NCBI GenBank assembly: GCA_003415625.1
Contig: PYIU01000002.1
Coordinates: 5,456,001 to 5,520,000, forward strand
Length of the DNA stretch: 64,000 bases
From: Aquanectria penicillioides
Taxonomy: Eukaryota; Ascomycota; Sordariomycetes; Hypocreales; Nectriaceae
Reading direction: 5' to 3'
Below the pieces are notes generated by a model. That model saw only the letters and a program-made list of their open reading frames with translations, searched no databases and was not told the origin of the DNA. Position numbers and translations under genes: made by a program. Positions 40,144 through 51,010 of the stretch are shown piece after piece; within the stretch, counting starts at the first letter, position 1; each line of letters begins with the position of its first letter.

Positions 40144-40787
40144 TCCCGTCCTCCCAGACGCCATGCTTCGGTTATGTTTACGAGTAACCGTACACGAAGG
40201 TGTCAATGGCCGATATCAACGGGAACCAGCAGGGCGGGGTCCTGAATATGTAGATGGCCGGATACGGACGCCTGTCCCGGGGCACTCTGATTGACTGGTG
40301 GAGCGCGGTCAGGCCGTCCCCGCCAGTTGAGATTCAAGCCGGCGATGGCAGCGTTCAAGGCAAATGAAACATCCAGTGATGGTGAGAAATCAAGCTGATG
40401 ATCTAAGGATTCCTAACCAACGTTTCCTGCCGTCAACTGGGTTTGACTGCTGGTGTTGAGGGGCGCAGGGGGCCGGAGAGGTGACGGTAGTTCCCCAGAC
40501 GCGTTGACAAACGCGGTCGGCAATTTGGTCATGCGGTGGATCTTCCCCGCCGCCATTAGTGGACAGTCAAACGCTCCAGCACCTGAGCTCTCCCGCTAGC
40601 GCTCCGGGGTCACTAAAAGTCCCTGGAGGTCGGGCCATCTAGTTGTCGACTTCGTGACCACCTGGTGCTTGGTCCATCAAACACCTATCCGCTTCTCGTT
40701 GTCGTTCACATTTCTTTGCCGCCTGGCAGTCCGAGTCTTCACTCGCGGTTTCGGATATCGCGCAGGTCCGCCTCACGACAACAGACA
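40144..40787. promoter_or_regulatory. Divergent promoter region, RTC4-like / dynamitin
   Basis: 644 bases separate the two outward-reading starts. I see no additional gene and no site I would name. Confidence 0.45.
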
Positions 40788-42168
40788 ATGGCTTTAAACC
40801 GGAAATACGCGGCGTTGCCGGACCTGGTGAGCTTCATCGCAAGAACAGGGTGTTTGCTACTCTGACCGTCCACCCAGGATTCTGCTCCAGACATCTATGA
40901 AACCCCTGACCTCACCGACGACAACTCTACTGTTCCTGTGAGACCACCGGCACCAGATACCTTCGATTACCTTCTCACAGAAAATCCAGACTACCGCTGC
41001 ACGCACCCAGTCCGACGACGAGTTCTATGATATTGAGGATGAGAGTGCTGGCATCTCACGGTCGCGCTTGCGAATAAACGAGGCTCGATCTCGCTTCTTA
41101 CCCGCGAATGTCGATGCAAACGGAGTAGATTTCTCGGATCGAGTTGACGGAAAACGTAAATCGTACAAAGCCTCCAGCCGCCGGCAGCGCATCCTCCAAG
41201 ACGGGACCGAGGAGTTGGGTGATTTATCCGACGACGACGACGAAGAGAGCCTAGAGCGACGAATTGCCCGCCTGCAACGAGAAGTGGCCGAGGCTAAAGA
41301 TGAATACGCGAAACGAAAGGCTGCGGCGTCCGAAAAGCAAGCCAGTGATTCTGCTCCAACCGACGAAAGGCTGGTTGCCCTTAGCCAAGTTCTTGACGAG
41401 ATCTCCAAGCCATCTGGTATACGGTCTGTAGCACCAATCTCAAGGCCACGAACAGCATCCACGTATGAAGAGGCCTCCGAGCTCCCAGTGGGAGAGAACG
41501 CTACATATACTGTCACATATGCACCCACTTATGAACAAAGTCACGCTCTAGCCAAGGCCGCAGACTTTGACCGTCGGCTCCTGATGTTGGAGAAAGGATT
41601 GGGTATCAGTTCCTCCCTGATGCCGGAAGCCGACTCGAATGGACTTCCCCGAGCAATCCTTCCCACCTTGGATTCTATGAATAAGCAAATCTCGACTCTT
41701 GCGCAAGCGTCAACGGCCAATCTCGATGCCATTAGCCGACGTGTGAGAACCTTGGCTTCCGAGCAAGACAAGTTAAACGATGCTCGAGAGAAGGCCAAGG
41801 CCCTACGAGAGGAGCTTGGCCGGCATGCCCCCTCTCCTGTTTCGGAAGAATCCGAGCAAGAAGCCAAGATTAATGCACTCTACGGCATTCTGCCTGCGAT
41901 TGAGAACCTTACCCCCATCCTACCTCCTCTACTAGATCGGTTGAGATCATTGAGAGTGATCCACGCTGATGCCGCTACGGCCAGCGAGACCCTGGACCGT
42001 ATTGAGAAGCAGCAAACGGATATGACCGCCGAGCTCAAGCAGTGGAACGAGGGCCTGGACAAGATCGAGACGGCCATGAAGGAAAGCAGCGTCGCCATTG
42101 AAACCAACAAGACGGTCATGGAGGGCTGGGTTAAGGACCTCGAGGAGCGGGTCACGGAGTTGTCATGA
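40788..42168 (+). CDS. Dynactin subunit 2 (dynamitin, p50/Jnm1 family)
   Basis: Three exons: 40788-40826, 40878-40937 and 40990-42168; 425 residues. The N-terminus MALNRKYAALPDL / DSAPDIYETPDLTDD is the highly conserved dynamitin start that anchors p150Glued. RSRFLPANVDANGVDFSDRVDGKRKSYK-like sequence follows, then predicted coiled coils (about residues 150-190, 270-310 and the C-terminal 90 residues). Dynamitin is part of the dynactin shoulder and links dynein to cargo and nuclear migration. The second intron (52 bases, GTGAGA..CCAG) is short but needed, because reading through it hits a stop; splicing gives NSTVPTTAARTQSDDEF. The start is chosen because the conserved motif begins exactly at the ATG. 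Confidence 0.9.
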
Positions 42169-42639
42169 TGAAGCATTGCACAGATACCCTATTGAGAGCT
42201 TTCCTGGTACCTCCATAATGTCCAAATGATAAGATGACGACTAGAATATGCTCCCTTAGAGCCGGTGAGATGGAAAATGCATGCGATTATACACATGTGA
42301 TTTCATCGTCCCTTGACCAACTCTAGTCTAAGACCATTGCACCGCCACAGTGGCTGAGATCAGGCATCAGTGGGTAGGACTTTGTGATGGTATCGGTCGG
42401 AATATTCTTGTTCCGGAAAACCCACCAACCATCCAGGACTTCGGCTGCGGTGGTGGGGTAAGGGCTTTGGCGCACGAAAACCCTGACAATCTCACCAAAA
42501 AAGTTCGGTCCCATTCAAGCCTCACTCTCCAGCTCACGTACGCGACCACCGACAGTCCACATCTTTTCACAGTACGACGACGCCCTCGATCTCCTCAACC
42601 CCGCTCTCTCCCAGCTCACACTCTCTCCAGGTCGCAAAA
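42169..42639. promoter_or_regulatory. Spacer and RPS28 promoter region
   Basis: About 470 bases between dynamitin stop and the RPS28 start; the last 60 bases are C/T-rich and end with TCTCTCCAG just before the ATG context, which may be a 5' UTR splice acceptor. No gene is seen. Confidence 0.4.
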
Positions 42640-43019
42640 ATGGATTCCTCCAAGACCCCCGTTAAGCTTGTCAAGGTTACCCGAGTCCTCGGCCGAACCG
42701 GTGCGTGCCCCCGATAAATTCGATTATTCCCCCCTCAAAAAAAAAACATTGCAACGAGAGAACATGAACCTGACCATTGTCTAGGTTCTCGTGGTGGTGT
42801 CACCCAGGTGCGCGTCGAGTTCATGGACGACCAGACCCGATCCATTATCCGAAACGTCAAGGGCCCAGGTACGATTAACAGACTCGGATTTCCCAACCCC
42901 CGATCGAACATCCGGCAAGACAATGATGACTGTGTGTGGTGCTGACTCTCTCGGCAGTTCGTGAGGACGACATCCTCTGCCTGCTCGAGTCCGAGCGTGA
43001 GGCCCGACGACTTCGATAA
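42640..43019 (+). CDS. rps28: 40S ribosomal protein S28 (eS28)
   Basis: Three exons, 42640-42700, 42785-42868 and 42958-43019, total 207 bases and 68 residues, which is the normal eS28 length. The product reads [21 protein letters not shown], then [15 protein letters not shown] and ends EREARRLR. All junctions are phase 1 and have clear GT/AG ends. eS28 sits in the head of the small ribosomal subunit near the mRNA exit channel. The three small exons are each under 30 codons, so simple ORF searches miss the gene. In yeast, Rps28 regulates its own mRNA; nothing in this sequence shows that here. Confidence 0.97.
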
Positions 43020-43748
43020 GCGGCGTGTTCAAGGAGTAAAGGGGCTTGGACGGTGGACGACGGATGGTCTTTGCATGCTAAGGCGGGCGCGCCTTGTATT
43101 GGGACATTGCCTGGGGCTGCATCACCCGCACCTCAGTTTCATTTGTTAGAGGAGTCACGGATCTGGCATTGCGAATCCAGAACAATTCTTCTGCAGCATG
43201 GAATCCGACCACGAAAAGTGATTTTTGACCTTCAGGTCTCGCCCGAGTTTTTATACATCCCCACGGCCACAATCGATGAAAGTCACGATGACGAATTCCC
43301 ATCTATCGTTTTCTTGCACCTTTTTTCCCAACCTCCTCTCCGTCTTTCCATTGGAATTATCTTGCCGTTTCCCTCCCGGAGATATTGTGAATCATTACGC
43401 ATTTCCGGGCAGCAGCCAAACTCACCCACTTTCTCTAGTCACGTGAACGCCAACAACTTCAAATTGGGCGGGGCGAAACCAAAATATTTTCTTCCTTTTC
43501 ACTCACCTCGGTGCAAGCTTCTGCTCGAAGCCTCCACGCGTTTTTGGTAAGTCACCTCCTTTGTCTTCACTCGCACCTCTTTGGAATGATGCTTTAATAG
43601 CATGTATTACCTGAAATACACATTGATGTACCTTTTTATCACCAAGATCTCTGACCCAAAACCCCTTCATTACTCTCCATCGTCAAGCCATTCGTACGTG
43701 GGACGGAAGCTAACATGACAAAGAACGCTTAGATATCACACACCGACA
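43020..43748. other. Spacer with the 5' UTR intron of the next gene
   Basis: About 730 bases holding the RPS28 3' flank and the promoter and leader of the molybdopterin synthase gene. A probable 5' UTR intron (43547-43732) lies at its 3' end. No other gene is supported. Confidence 0.5.
43547..43732 (+). other. Probable 5' UTR intron of the molybdopterin synthase small-subunit gene
   Basis: GTAAGT donor at 43547, GCTAAC branch-like sequence at 43709, and an AG at 43731-43732, 16 bases before the ATG at 43749. Confidence 0.5.
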
Positions 43749-44039
43749 ATGACTTCAGTGCCCAAGGCCCCGCCCGGCCACTTCAATGTCCTCTACTTTG
43801 CCACTGCTAGTTCCTACACCGGCAAGGATTTTGAGGCCTTCCCTGCCGCTCTTCCCTTGCAAAGCCTTTTTTTCGAGCTGGAGTCGAGATACCCCGGCAT
43901 CAAAGAAAAGATCCTCGATTCTTGCCTTGTTACCGTCAACCTCAGCTATGTAGATGTGTTGGTTGAAGAGGGTGTCGACGACACTATCCTCCAAGAAGCT
44001 GATGAAGTGGCCATAATTCCACCTGTAAGCTCTGGATAG
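43749..44039 (+). CDS. cnxG: Molybdopterin synthase sulfur-carrier (small) subunit, MoaD/MOCS2A family
   Basis: A single 96-residue exon. The beta-grasp fold of MoaD proteins is suggested by FNVLYFATASSYTGKDFE at the start, an internal LESRYPGIKEKIL helix, VTVNLSYVDV, and the terminal EVAIIPPVSSG. The C-terminal glycine is thiocarboxylated and inserts into the large subunit to make the dithiolene of molybdopterin, the cofactor needed by nitrate reductase and other enzymes. Here the last two residues are Ser-Gly where most family members end Gly-Gly. Single-ATG start, good size (family 80-100). The Aspergillus name cnxG is used by analogy. It runs tail-to-tail with the PSI-domain gene (128 bases between the stops). 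Confidence 0.85.
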   Translation: MTSVPKAPPGHFNVLYFATASSYTGKDFEAFPAALPLQSLFFELESRYPGIKEKILDSCLVTVNLSYVDVLVEEGVDDTILQEADEVAIIPPVSSG

Positions 44040-44167
44040 GGCGTTTTTTTTTTTTTTCGCACGTTTAATGAATGAAATGATTGCCGATACGCTCGTGCCA
44101 GTCGCGTCCCGGCCATTCATTCGAGTGTCGTAGCTCCCAAGAACATGGATGTCGCGTAAACATTACC

Positions 44168-44776
44168 TTAAGCAAGCGCCTGGTTCGCTGACTCCCCAGT
44201 CCCATTTCCTTGTAGGAGTGGCTCCTCTTCCCCACCAGTCCTGCTGAGGCCCCTCCACATGCGACGTCTCAGTCGATGCCACCATCCCGGATGTTCTTTG
44301 TTGAAGTGCTGAAGTCGACGGATTCCAAGGACTAGGCCCAAGATAATCCCAACAAATATAAGCGTGGAAACGACGGACACGATGCACGTTAGACTAGTAA
44401 TGGTAGAAACGTGACATCCGAGCGGGCGAGTTCGAATCTCCCACCGCTCAGCCCAGTGCGGACAAATATCCTCGTCATACGCCGGCGCCAGCGCCGGGAT
44501 GGCGTAAGAGTTGGGGACGCAGCTCCAAGTCTACACAGTTACGCATGAGCATGTGTGGTCACACGCAGGGGAACAAACATCCAGGTAGAGTGCACAAAAT
44601 GGGACAGATGGGGTTCAACATACAAACGGACACCAGCTGCAATGCGCAGTGTCAAGGCAATCCCCGCAGTTCTGACGTGACCAGCATCTCCGCAACTGGT
44701 CCTCCTTGTCGTCATCGACAGTAAAGTTGGCTCGGGAGGCCTGGATCTCAGCCAGGGTGAGTTCGAGGGCGTTCAT
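44168..44776 (-). CDS. PSI-domain single-pass membrane protein
   Basis: Two exons on the minus strand, 44776-44624 and 44530-44168, with a 93-base phase-0 intron (GTATGT..TGTAG); 171 residues from MNALELTL. An upstream in-frame ATG at 44848 would add 24 residues. A plexin/semaphorin/integrin-type cysteine module follows: CWSRQNCGDCLDTAHCSWC, then across the intron SCVPNS and DICPHW. A hydrophobic segment, VVSTLIFVGIILGLVLGI (about residues 109-126), is followed by a basic stretch (RLRRRMWRG) and an acidic tail. I expect the PSI module on the lumenal or outer side and the C-terminus in the cytosol. No clear signal peptide is seen with either start. Function is unknown. Confidence 0.8.
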
Positions 44777-45247
44777 AGCTGCCGACAGAGCTCTTACTCT
44801 CACGAATTGAGACAATATTTGTGAAAGCGAGTGAGGGGATGAAGCCAAGACAAGTTGCTGGTTGCGAATACACTGCCGTCGTCACTGAGACGAGTGGGAG
44901 AGGTCGGGGCCGCTTGTGCATGGCGATTGATTGGGCACAGCTTTGACATGGATAACCCCACCTCAGAGTTTGGACATGTGCGACTTGCCCAACTTGAGCA
45001 TGGAGAATCAAGTGCAGGCTGAATAATTGAACGGTCAACTTGTCATTTCAGTCCAAAAAAAAAATAACAATTGCGATTTTGGCGTAGTAGTACAATGCGT
45101 GAAGCTATGACACACAAGTCTTCTACGGATAAAGACCTTCATCTGCTACCAAGGGTTGATTTAAGTATTTGCACAAGACCGCCGTATCGTAATAATACGT
45201 ATCACATGCCAACACCAATTCGTGTTTCAATCAAGGGACATCGATAA
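44777..45247. other. Spacer upstream of the PSI-domain gene
   Basis: About 470 bases on the 5' side of the PSI gene and the 3' side of the next minus-strand gene. It may include additional 5' exon sequence of the PSI gene; none could be confirmed. Confidence 0.4.
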
Positions 45248-47638
45248 TCAAGTTGATGCCGCTGCAACCTTCTTCATCAGTCGAGCTTGTCGGACTCTTT
45301 GCTTCAGCCTCCTCATTTCAACTCCCCTCCTCGCTCGCTGCCTATCAGAGCTCTTCACAGGCACTTCGCTCAAATCTTCGAAGAACATCAAGTCTGCTAG
45401 GAACCGTCGAATCTGCAAGCCCGTCTTCTCACTGATGAAGGCGTCGATCTTTTCGTCGCATGCTGCGGATGCAGCAATATGAAGGCCTCTCAAGACAGCG
45501 CGATCCATGCTCACACCGTCACCGTATCTCAAATTTGCGTGGCGATCACCTCCACGAATGGATGACATTCTCTGAGGGATGTTGGGCCGAACCATAATTC
45601 TGTTCGAATCCGCTCTGGTGCAAATTGTGGCATGGCGGAGTGGCTTTAGAGAGACCTTGTTAGCATGCTTTTGCTGAGAGAATTTGGCCTCCCCTTTGAC
45701 ATTGGGCAGTGGTTTGATTGCCGTCTTCGCCGTCTGCTCGATGCCAGAGCTTTTGCAAGTGATGTCGTCTGGGGTTGTTGGCAATTTCGGCAAGGGCTTC
45801 ATGCTTCCAGACATTTTGCGCAGGTCATGCATTCTCTGATTGGTTGGTACACGCTGGTAACGCCTTAGAGAATGATGAGCGAGCCTCTGTATGCCCAAAT
45901 CTTTCGACAAATGAGCTGGTTCAAAGTCTTTATCTGAATGGCTAGATGGCCCTGCTGGCGCCGCTTGATGTCTCCGAGAACGGTGCTTATTTACCGAATG
46001 ACCGTCGTTAATTGATGTCGTTGTCGCGCCTTGCTATGGCAGCTTCATGGATTGGCGTCGAAGCCCTGTTGGTGGCCTAGACACGTTTGACCTCGAGGGG
46101 ATGGGCTTGATAGGTTGGAATCCTCTCAACTCCTTCTGAGGAGATCGGCCAATTGCATCCTTGTTGTCTGGACCAGTGGGCTGCTGATGTTGCGGATAGA
46201 CAATGCGGGGAGGTGCTAGATTTGCCCAGTGCGGGACCGAAGCCTTGCTGGGTACTTTGGGATTGTTTGGCGGGAGATTAACGCCAGGTTTTTGTGCCTT
46301 CGCGCCAGGTGTAGAGGCTGGGAGCTGCAGTTGCGGCCTCTGTAGAAATTGAAAGCACACACCGTTATTCGATCCACCCCAATGATCCTCCTTGATACAT
46401 GGAAGGCATTTGACCTGGCTTATTCCGTTTGCTGTTGATTTCTGTTGCTGGCGAGGAGCGACTTCATCCATCATGGCATATCTCCAATCATTCATTTTTT
46501 TTGGTGTAGCGAATGAAATTTCTGTGTTGGAACTGGGGGAGCCATCATTTCCGTCGAATTGACTGAGGCATGGTCGTTTAAAGAGCGGGCTTGGAAACGG
46601 TGCTCGGGTCTCTCGAGCAACACTGGCTTTGGTAAGCCTAAGTTGTGGATTTGCTTGATCCGTGGAAGTGACCGCCAAGCCAGCAGCGGTAAACTCGGGT
46701 CGAAAGGGGAGAAGAGCAGATATTGTTCGCAAAGTCGCACCGGATTTTGTTGGAGTTGGAGTGAAGACGGGTATTTTTCCTGTGGCTCCTGTGAGTTCTG
46801 CGTATCTCTGTAGCTCTCGTGTGAAGCTATCCAGAGCCTCTCGCTGGCTGGAGGTCCGAGAAGGATTCTTGGAGGATTCTGAGGGCTGTTCTTCCAAAAC
46901 AGGCACACCTTTCCCAACAGTTCTCAATGGACTTGTCACATGCAACAAACGCAATTGCTGTGCAACATTTCGTGAGATTGCTTCCACGAGTAGGTTATCA
47001 ACACCAAGCGCTCTGAGCCCACCTGAGGTCACACGTGCCTGAGCAGTGGCAGATTCACTCAACCTTGGCTGCCCATTCTTTTGGTTCTCTATATTTTGGT
47101 CAGAGTGAAGGGGTGATGCATTGGATAAACAAATAGAATGGAAATCGGATGCGGCGTGGTTTTGGAAGTCAGTGATTTCTTTATTCTTGGCTCCGTCATA
47201 AGGTCCTGGCCCGGACATTGCCGGGGATTTGGAGGATAAAGGAGATACGTCAGCGGGAATTCTGTCCACTGCAGGAACGGAGCATTCCGAATATTTTTCT
47301 GAAAGGCCTAGGTCGGAAATTGGACCACTAGACGATTGGCTTTGCCGCAGAGATGCATTTTGGCTCGTTGATTCAACAACCGCACTTAAAGAGCGCACGG
47401 CACTGGCTTCAGAGTCATGATTGATGTGTACGATTTTAGCCGATGACCTCTTGGGCCCGGGTTCTCTTTGAACACGCTCCCTTGTATGCTTAGTACGAGT
47501 TGGTCTTCGAGATAGGACGACCACACGTGAACGTGGTCGGAGTCGCCTGAAGGATGAAATCGTTCGACCAGGGTAGTTGTATTTGATGGAATACGAAAGG
47601 GCCGGGGTTGGTTTTGAGTTAGGTGTTGATGTAGTCAT
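45248..47638 (-). CDS. Unknown basic, low-complexity protein; one continuous frame split by an in-frame TAG
   Basis: A minus-strand frame of 797 codons starts at ATG 47638 and is open to the stop at 45248 except for one TAG at 46034-46036. The first part is 534 residues, rich in S, P, R and Q, with no domain I recognise. The in-frame second part (about 261 residues) starts after TAG-CAA and contains a more ordered-looking C-terminal block with MDRAVLRGLHIAASAACDEKI, GLQIRRFLADLMFFEDLSE and a basic helix. The long shared frame argues that the two halves are one gene. Explanations are an undetected intron over the TAG (for example 51 bases from GTGTCT to CATAG), a nonsense change, read-through, or a sequence error. 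The splice signals there are weak. No homologous function can be assigned. Confidence 0.6.
46034..46036 (-). other. In-frame TAG interrupting the 797-codon frame
   Basis: The context is AAG-CTG-CCA-TAG-CAA-GGC. No other stop in this frame lies between 47638 and 45248. Confidence 0.9.
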
Positions 47639-50600
47639 CTCAGTAAAACGAAACTTTTAAAAACAGGGAGTTATTCAAGAGAGCGGTGTGGGTATGGTGG
47701 TAGCAGAGTGTGGTGTTTAGGGCCATGGGCAAGAGGATGTTCGTCAAAAGAAGGTGATCGACATTGTTGGACCAGGGCGTTGAGGATAGCTGGGTAGTGG
47801 TGAGTTGCCCTTCTCAAATCCTGTTTGAGAAGGAGCCAATCGCAGGCAATGATTGGACATTTTGCTAATCGTCCATGGCTCCTGCAAAGCCTTTATGTAT
47901 ATAGGGCAGGTTCGTTCAAGGCCGGATATCCTTGATGCCGGGAGAGGAATACACCTCGAGCTGACGGCGACCCTTCCGCAGGAGAAATTCAATGGCAGCA
48001 AAGTCACGCTTATCAATGCTTAAATTTCGGACAAACTCTGATCTATGGACAGCTTTAGCCATATGGCTCATACAAGTAGCAGTTAGGGACAAGAATTATA
48101 CCTGGCAAAGGTCTCAAAGTGTGACCTAGTAGCCTAGTGACACGCGCCTTGGTTAGACCGAGGATGTGGACACGAGCTGCAAATGCAGTTGCCTACCTGC
48201 GGTTTGCTGCGGCTTTCTCGCAGACAACTGCGGTAGAGAGCAAGGACCTCTTTCTGTAAGCCTGAATAACGCATTTTCGATGCTGAGCAGGGAGTTATGA
48301 GAGGGTTGAGTTTCGTGTGGTTTTTACGATTTAGAAGAGATTTGTGGCAGTCGCTGTTGCGAAATGGAATTTTGAGGTTGTAATAGTGGAGCTCGGTCCT
48401 TCGGCGTCGGGAGCTTGGCCGAGGGTGCTGAACTGAATCACCCAATCAACCCCAACGTCCATCCAGTGGCAGCTCAGAGTCCCAAAAAAAAAACAGAAAA
48501 TAAAGAAATTTGTAAAATTTTTCTATCTCTCCTATTTTCAATGGTAACAAGAAAGACCTTCATCAATTGGTGATTTGGCATGAAAAAGAATAATTCACTG
48601 GGGGAGGCAACTAATTGTCCGGCGGGGGGAGCTCTTGTGTGTGACTAGGTACGAAGTATATCAGAGGCGTTCGATTCTGGGGCTGTGAGAGGGTCCAAGC
48701 TTCGAAGGATGATAACGGGACCGCCGACGATGAGGATGACGGATACGGTACCGACGGTCTATGGGTTTGATGACGAACGAAGAGGGGATATGGTTCAGGA
48801 GATGCAAGAGTACTGACTAGGGATGGAATAACTTTCCAACATGTGTACCTACATACCCAGAGGGCAAATTTATGGGTACTTGCTCCGTTATTAATACCCA
48901 AGGGCGGCTGTTGCAGATTCATGGAATGGCGGTTGTGGGCAGCTCTCGGAAAGGAGACGCCGTCTTTCTACTTTGCACACCCCTTGCACCAATGCTCCAT
49001 ATGCATCCATCGGTGGGAAGATCTCTCCACAAAACACGACGCCCGACCAAGCGCGGCGCAGAGGCAGAGGCCTCGTTCCCCCTTGCAATCAGCGGGCTAG
49101 TAGATGGGCTGCTACCGGGCACCGGGGGGCTGTGAAAACTAATTAGTTATGTATTTCCTCCATCCTCTACTCCGTACTCCATAGGGGACTCTGAGCTGGG
49201 GCTGGGCAGAAGCTGGTTGGAGCTTTAGCCAGCGGGGTAGTGCCAGAGGCTGCATCTGCAAGCCCTTCCAGTTTGCCAAGACTGGGCGTGCTAGCGCCAA
49301 AACTTGGCAAAAGAGCTGCTATATTAGTAGCGCAGGTGCAGGCAGGCCACACGGGGAATTTACTTACATCCAGCAAATGTGTACATGTGTGCGCTGGAGA
49401 ATGGCTGCCTGCGAGAAGGTGCTTACCCGCTCCGCTCCAGTGTGACAGGTCCTCACGCGGGTTCACGGCAGATTCGGGCTGCAGCGATCAGCAAACAAAA
49501 TGAGACGGGACTGATTCGATTCAAGGTTTTAACAGTGCCGAACCTTGCTAGGGTGCAGGCATTTGGGCCTGGTGCTGGTGGGAGACGTCTATGTAATACG
49601 CATCTTACCCGCTACTGGGGGCCAGTGTCATGATGGATTCCTGATGGAATCCTTCTCGTCTCGATTTATCCTGTCTCATTTCAGCATGCTCCGCCCGTGT
49701 TTCTTTTTTCCTTCTTTCTTTCCCTCGCTTGTTTGTCCCTTGCCCCTGCAGCACACACACGCAGAAGCAAGGCCCCTACAAACCTACACACACAACATGT
49801 TGTGTGCAGCGTGTGCTGTAGTTGGTTGGGTACCTAGGTAGGGACATATCGCTTGCTTACATGGCTGCTGCATATACCCAAATGTGCTAATGTGCATTTC
49901 AGTCAGTCCGCCCAAGAGCCCACAGCCCATGCCACTAACATACAATTGCCACTCTTCGTCCCATCTTTCCTGGCCTGATGCGGTAACCATTCAAGCACAG
50001 CCATGCTGGAGCCCCTCCACGGGCTTTCCGCGTCGTTTCCTCGTCCCTTCCATCATCCATGGGCCTGGCGGCGGCGCGCTAAAAGCCAAGCTGAGCGTCG
50101 CCCCCCCTTGTTATCCTGCAACCCAAGGACAACCAGGCAAAGACGGGCGTGACACCAGGGGCCCCAGCTCATTGGCCCGCGACGGCCTCTACGCCTATGG
50201 CAGCTCTGCGCTGTCTCCATCCCAAGGCATCTTCCCCCTCCCCTTCGCTCTGCTTCCCCTTCTGCCTCTGCCTCTGCCGCTGGCGCTGGCGCTGGCGCTG
50301 CGTGCTCCTGCGTGCCGGGGCTGATTTCAGATTTCAGGCCTGCCCAGCAGACCAAATGCCCCAGGCCAGGACTTTGCTGCTGGGATTCTTATTGAGTGCT
50401 CGGACCGTCCTGTGCATTGCCTTGCCCGAGTTAAATGTACTTGCTGTTACTTCGTACCCTGTCGTGCCTGCTTATATACCTCCTCCTACTGCACTTGCTA
50501 TTACCAAAGAGCCTTGTCGATCTGCCTGCCCGTCTACTTACGGCCGATATCTTACTTTGCCTTTCCCCTATAAGGCACAGACTAAAGTCGCCAAAACCGC

Positions 50601-51010
50601 GGCGTACCAGGCCTGTCTTGCTCCAGGAATTCACCACTACACACAGCCTTTTCTCGTCGCAGTCACCGAGACGAACAACTCCCTGGGCAAGTTGGCGCCT
50701 TGTCAGTCATCATCACATCTACATCGTCCTGTCTTCGTCCACCCCAGTCTCTCCTTCCTCGTCGCCTTGTATTTATAGTTTCTAGCCACCATTATTAAGG
50801 ACGTCGCCCTTTTTTTTTTTACTTCCCCGCACAACCTCACCTCTTATTGATCCCTCGTATGCCTCATCGCCCCCGAGAGGGAGCCTCTCTCTGCCTTGAT
50901 CCTGGGCCCTCAAGCTCACAGCCACATCCTTCCGACCACCTCATCCACGTCCTCATCCGCGTCCTCATCCACTTCTTCTCCTACATCAAGTTTCTCCCCC
51001 TTCCACAGCC
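47639..51010. other. Long divergent spacer upstream of the RBR ligase gene
   Basis: About 3.4 kb without a supported gene. Frames of about 85-210 codons (for example 50149-50778) are low complexity. TACCTA/TAGGTA motifs occur near 48846 and 49829. The last kilobase is C/T-rich and ends with the leader of the RBR gene; a T11 run lies near 50810. Confidence 0.5.

Noticed and set aside
44425..44460. tRNA B-box-like sequence (GAGTTCGAATCTC)
   Set aside because: No matching acceptor stem or A-box is found upstream, and the T-stem has a C-C mismatch. The minus strand encodes the PSI protein here (WEIRTRP), which explains the match.
50149..50778. 209-codon frame upstream of the RBR gene
   Set aside because: Low-complexity leader DNA, with a TC-rich pattern; no motif.
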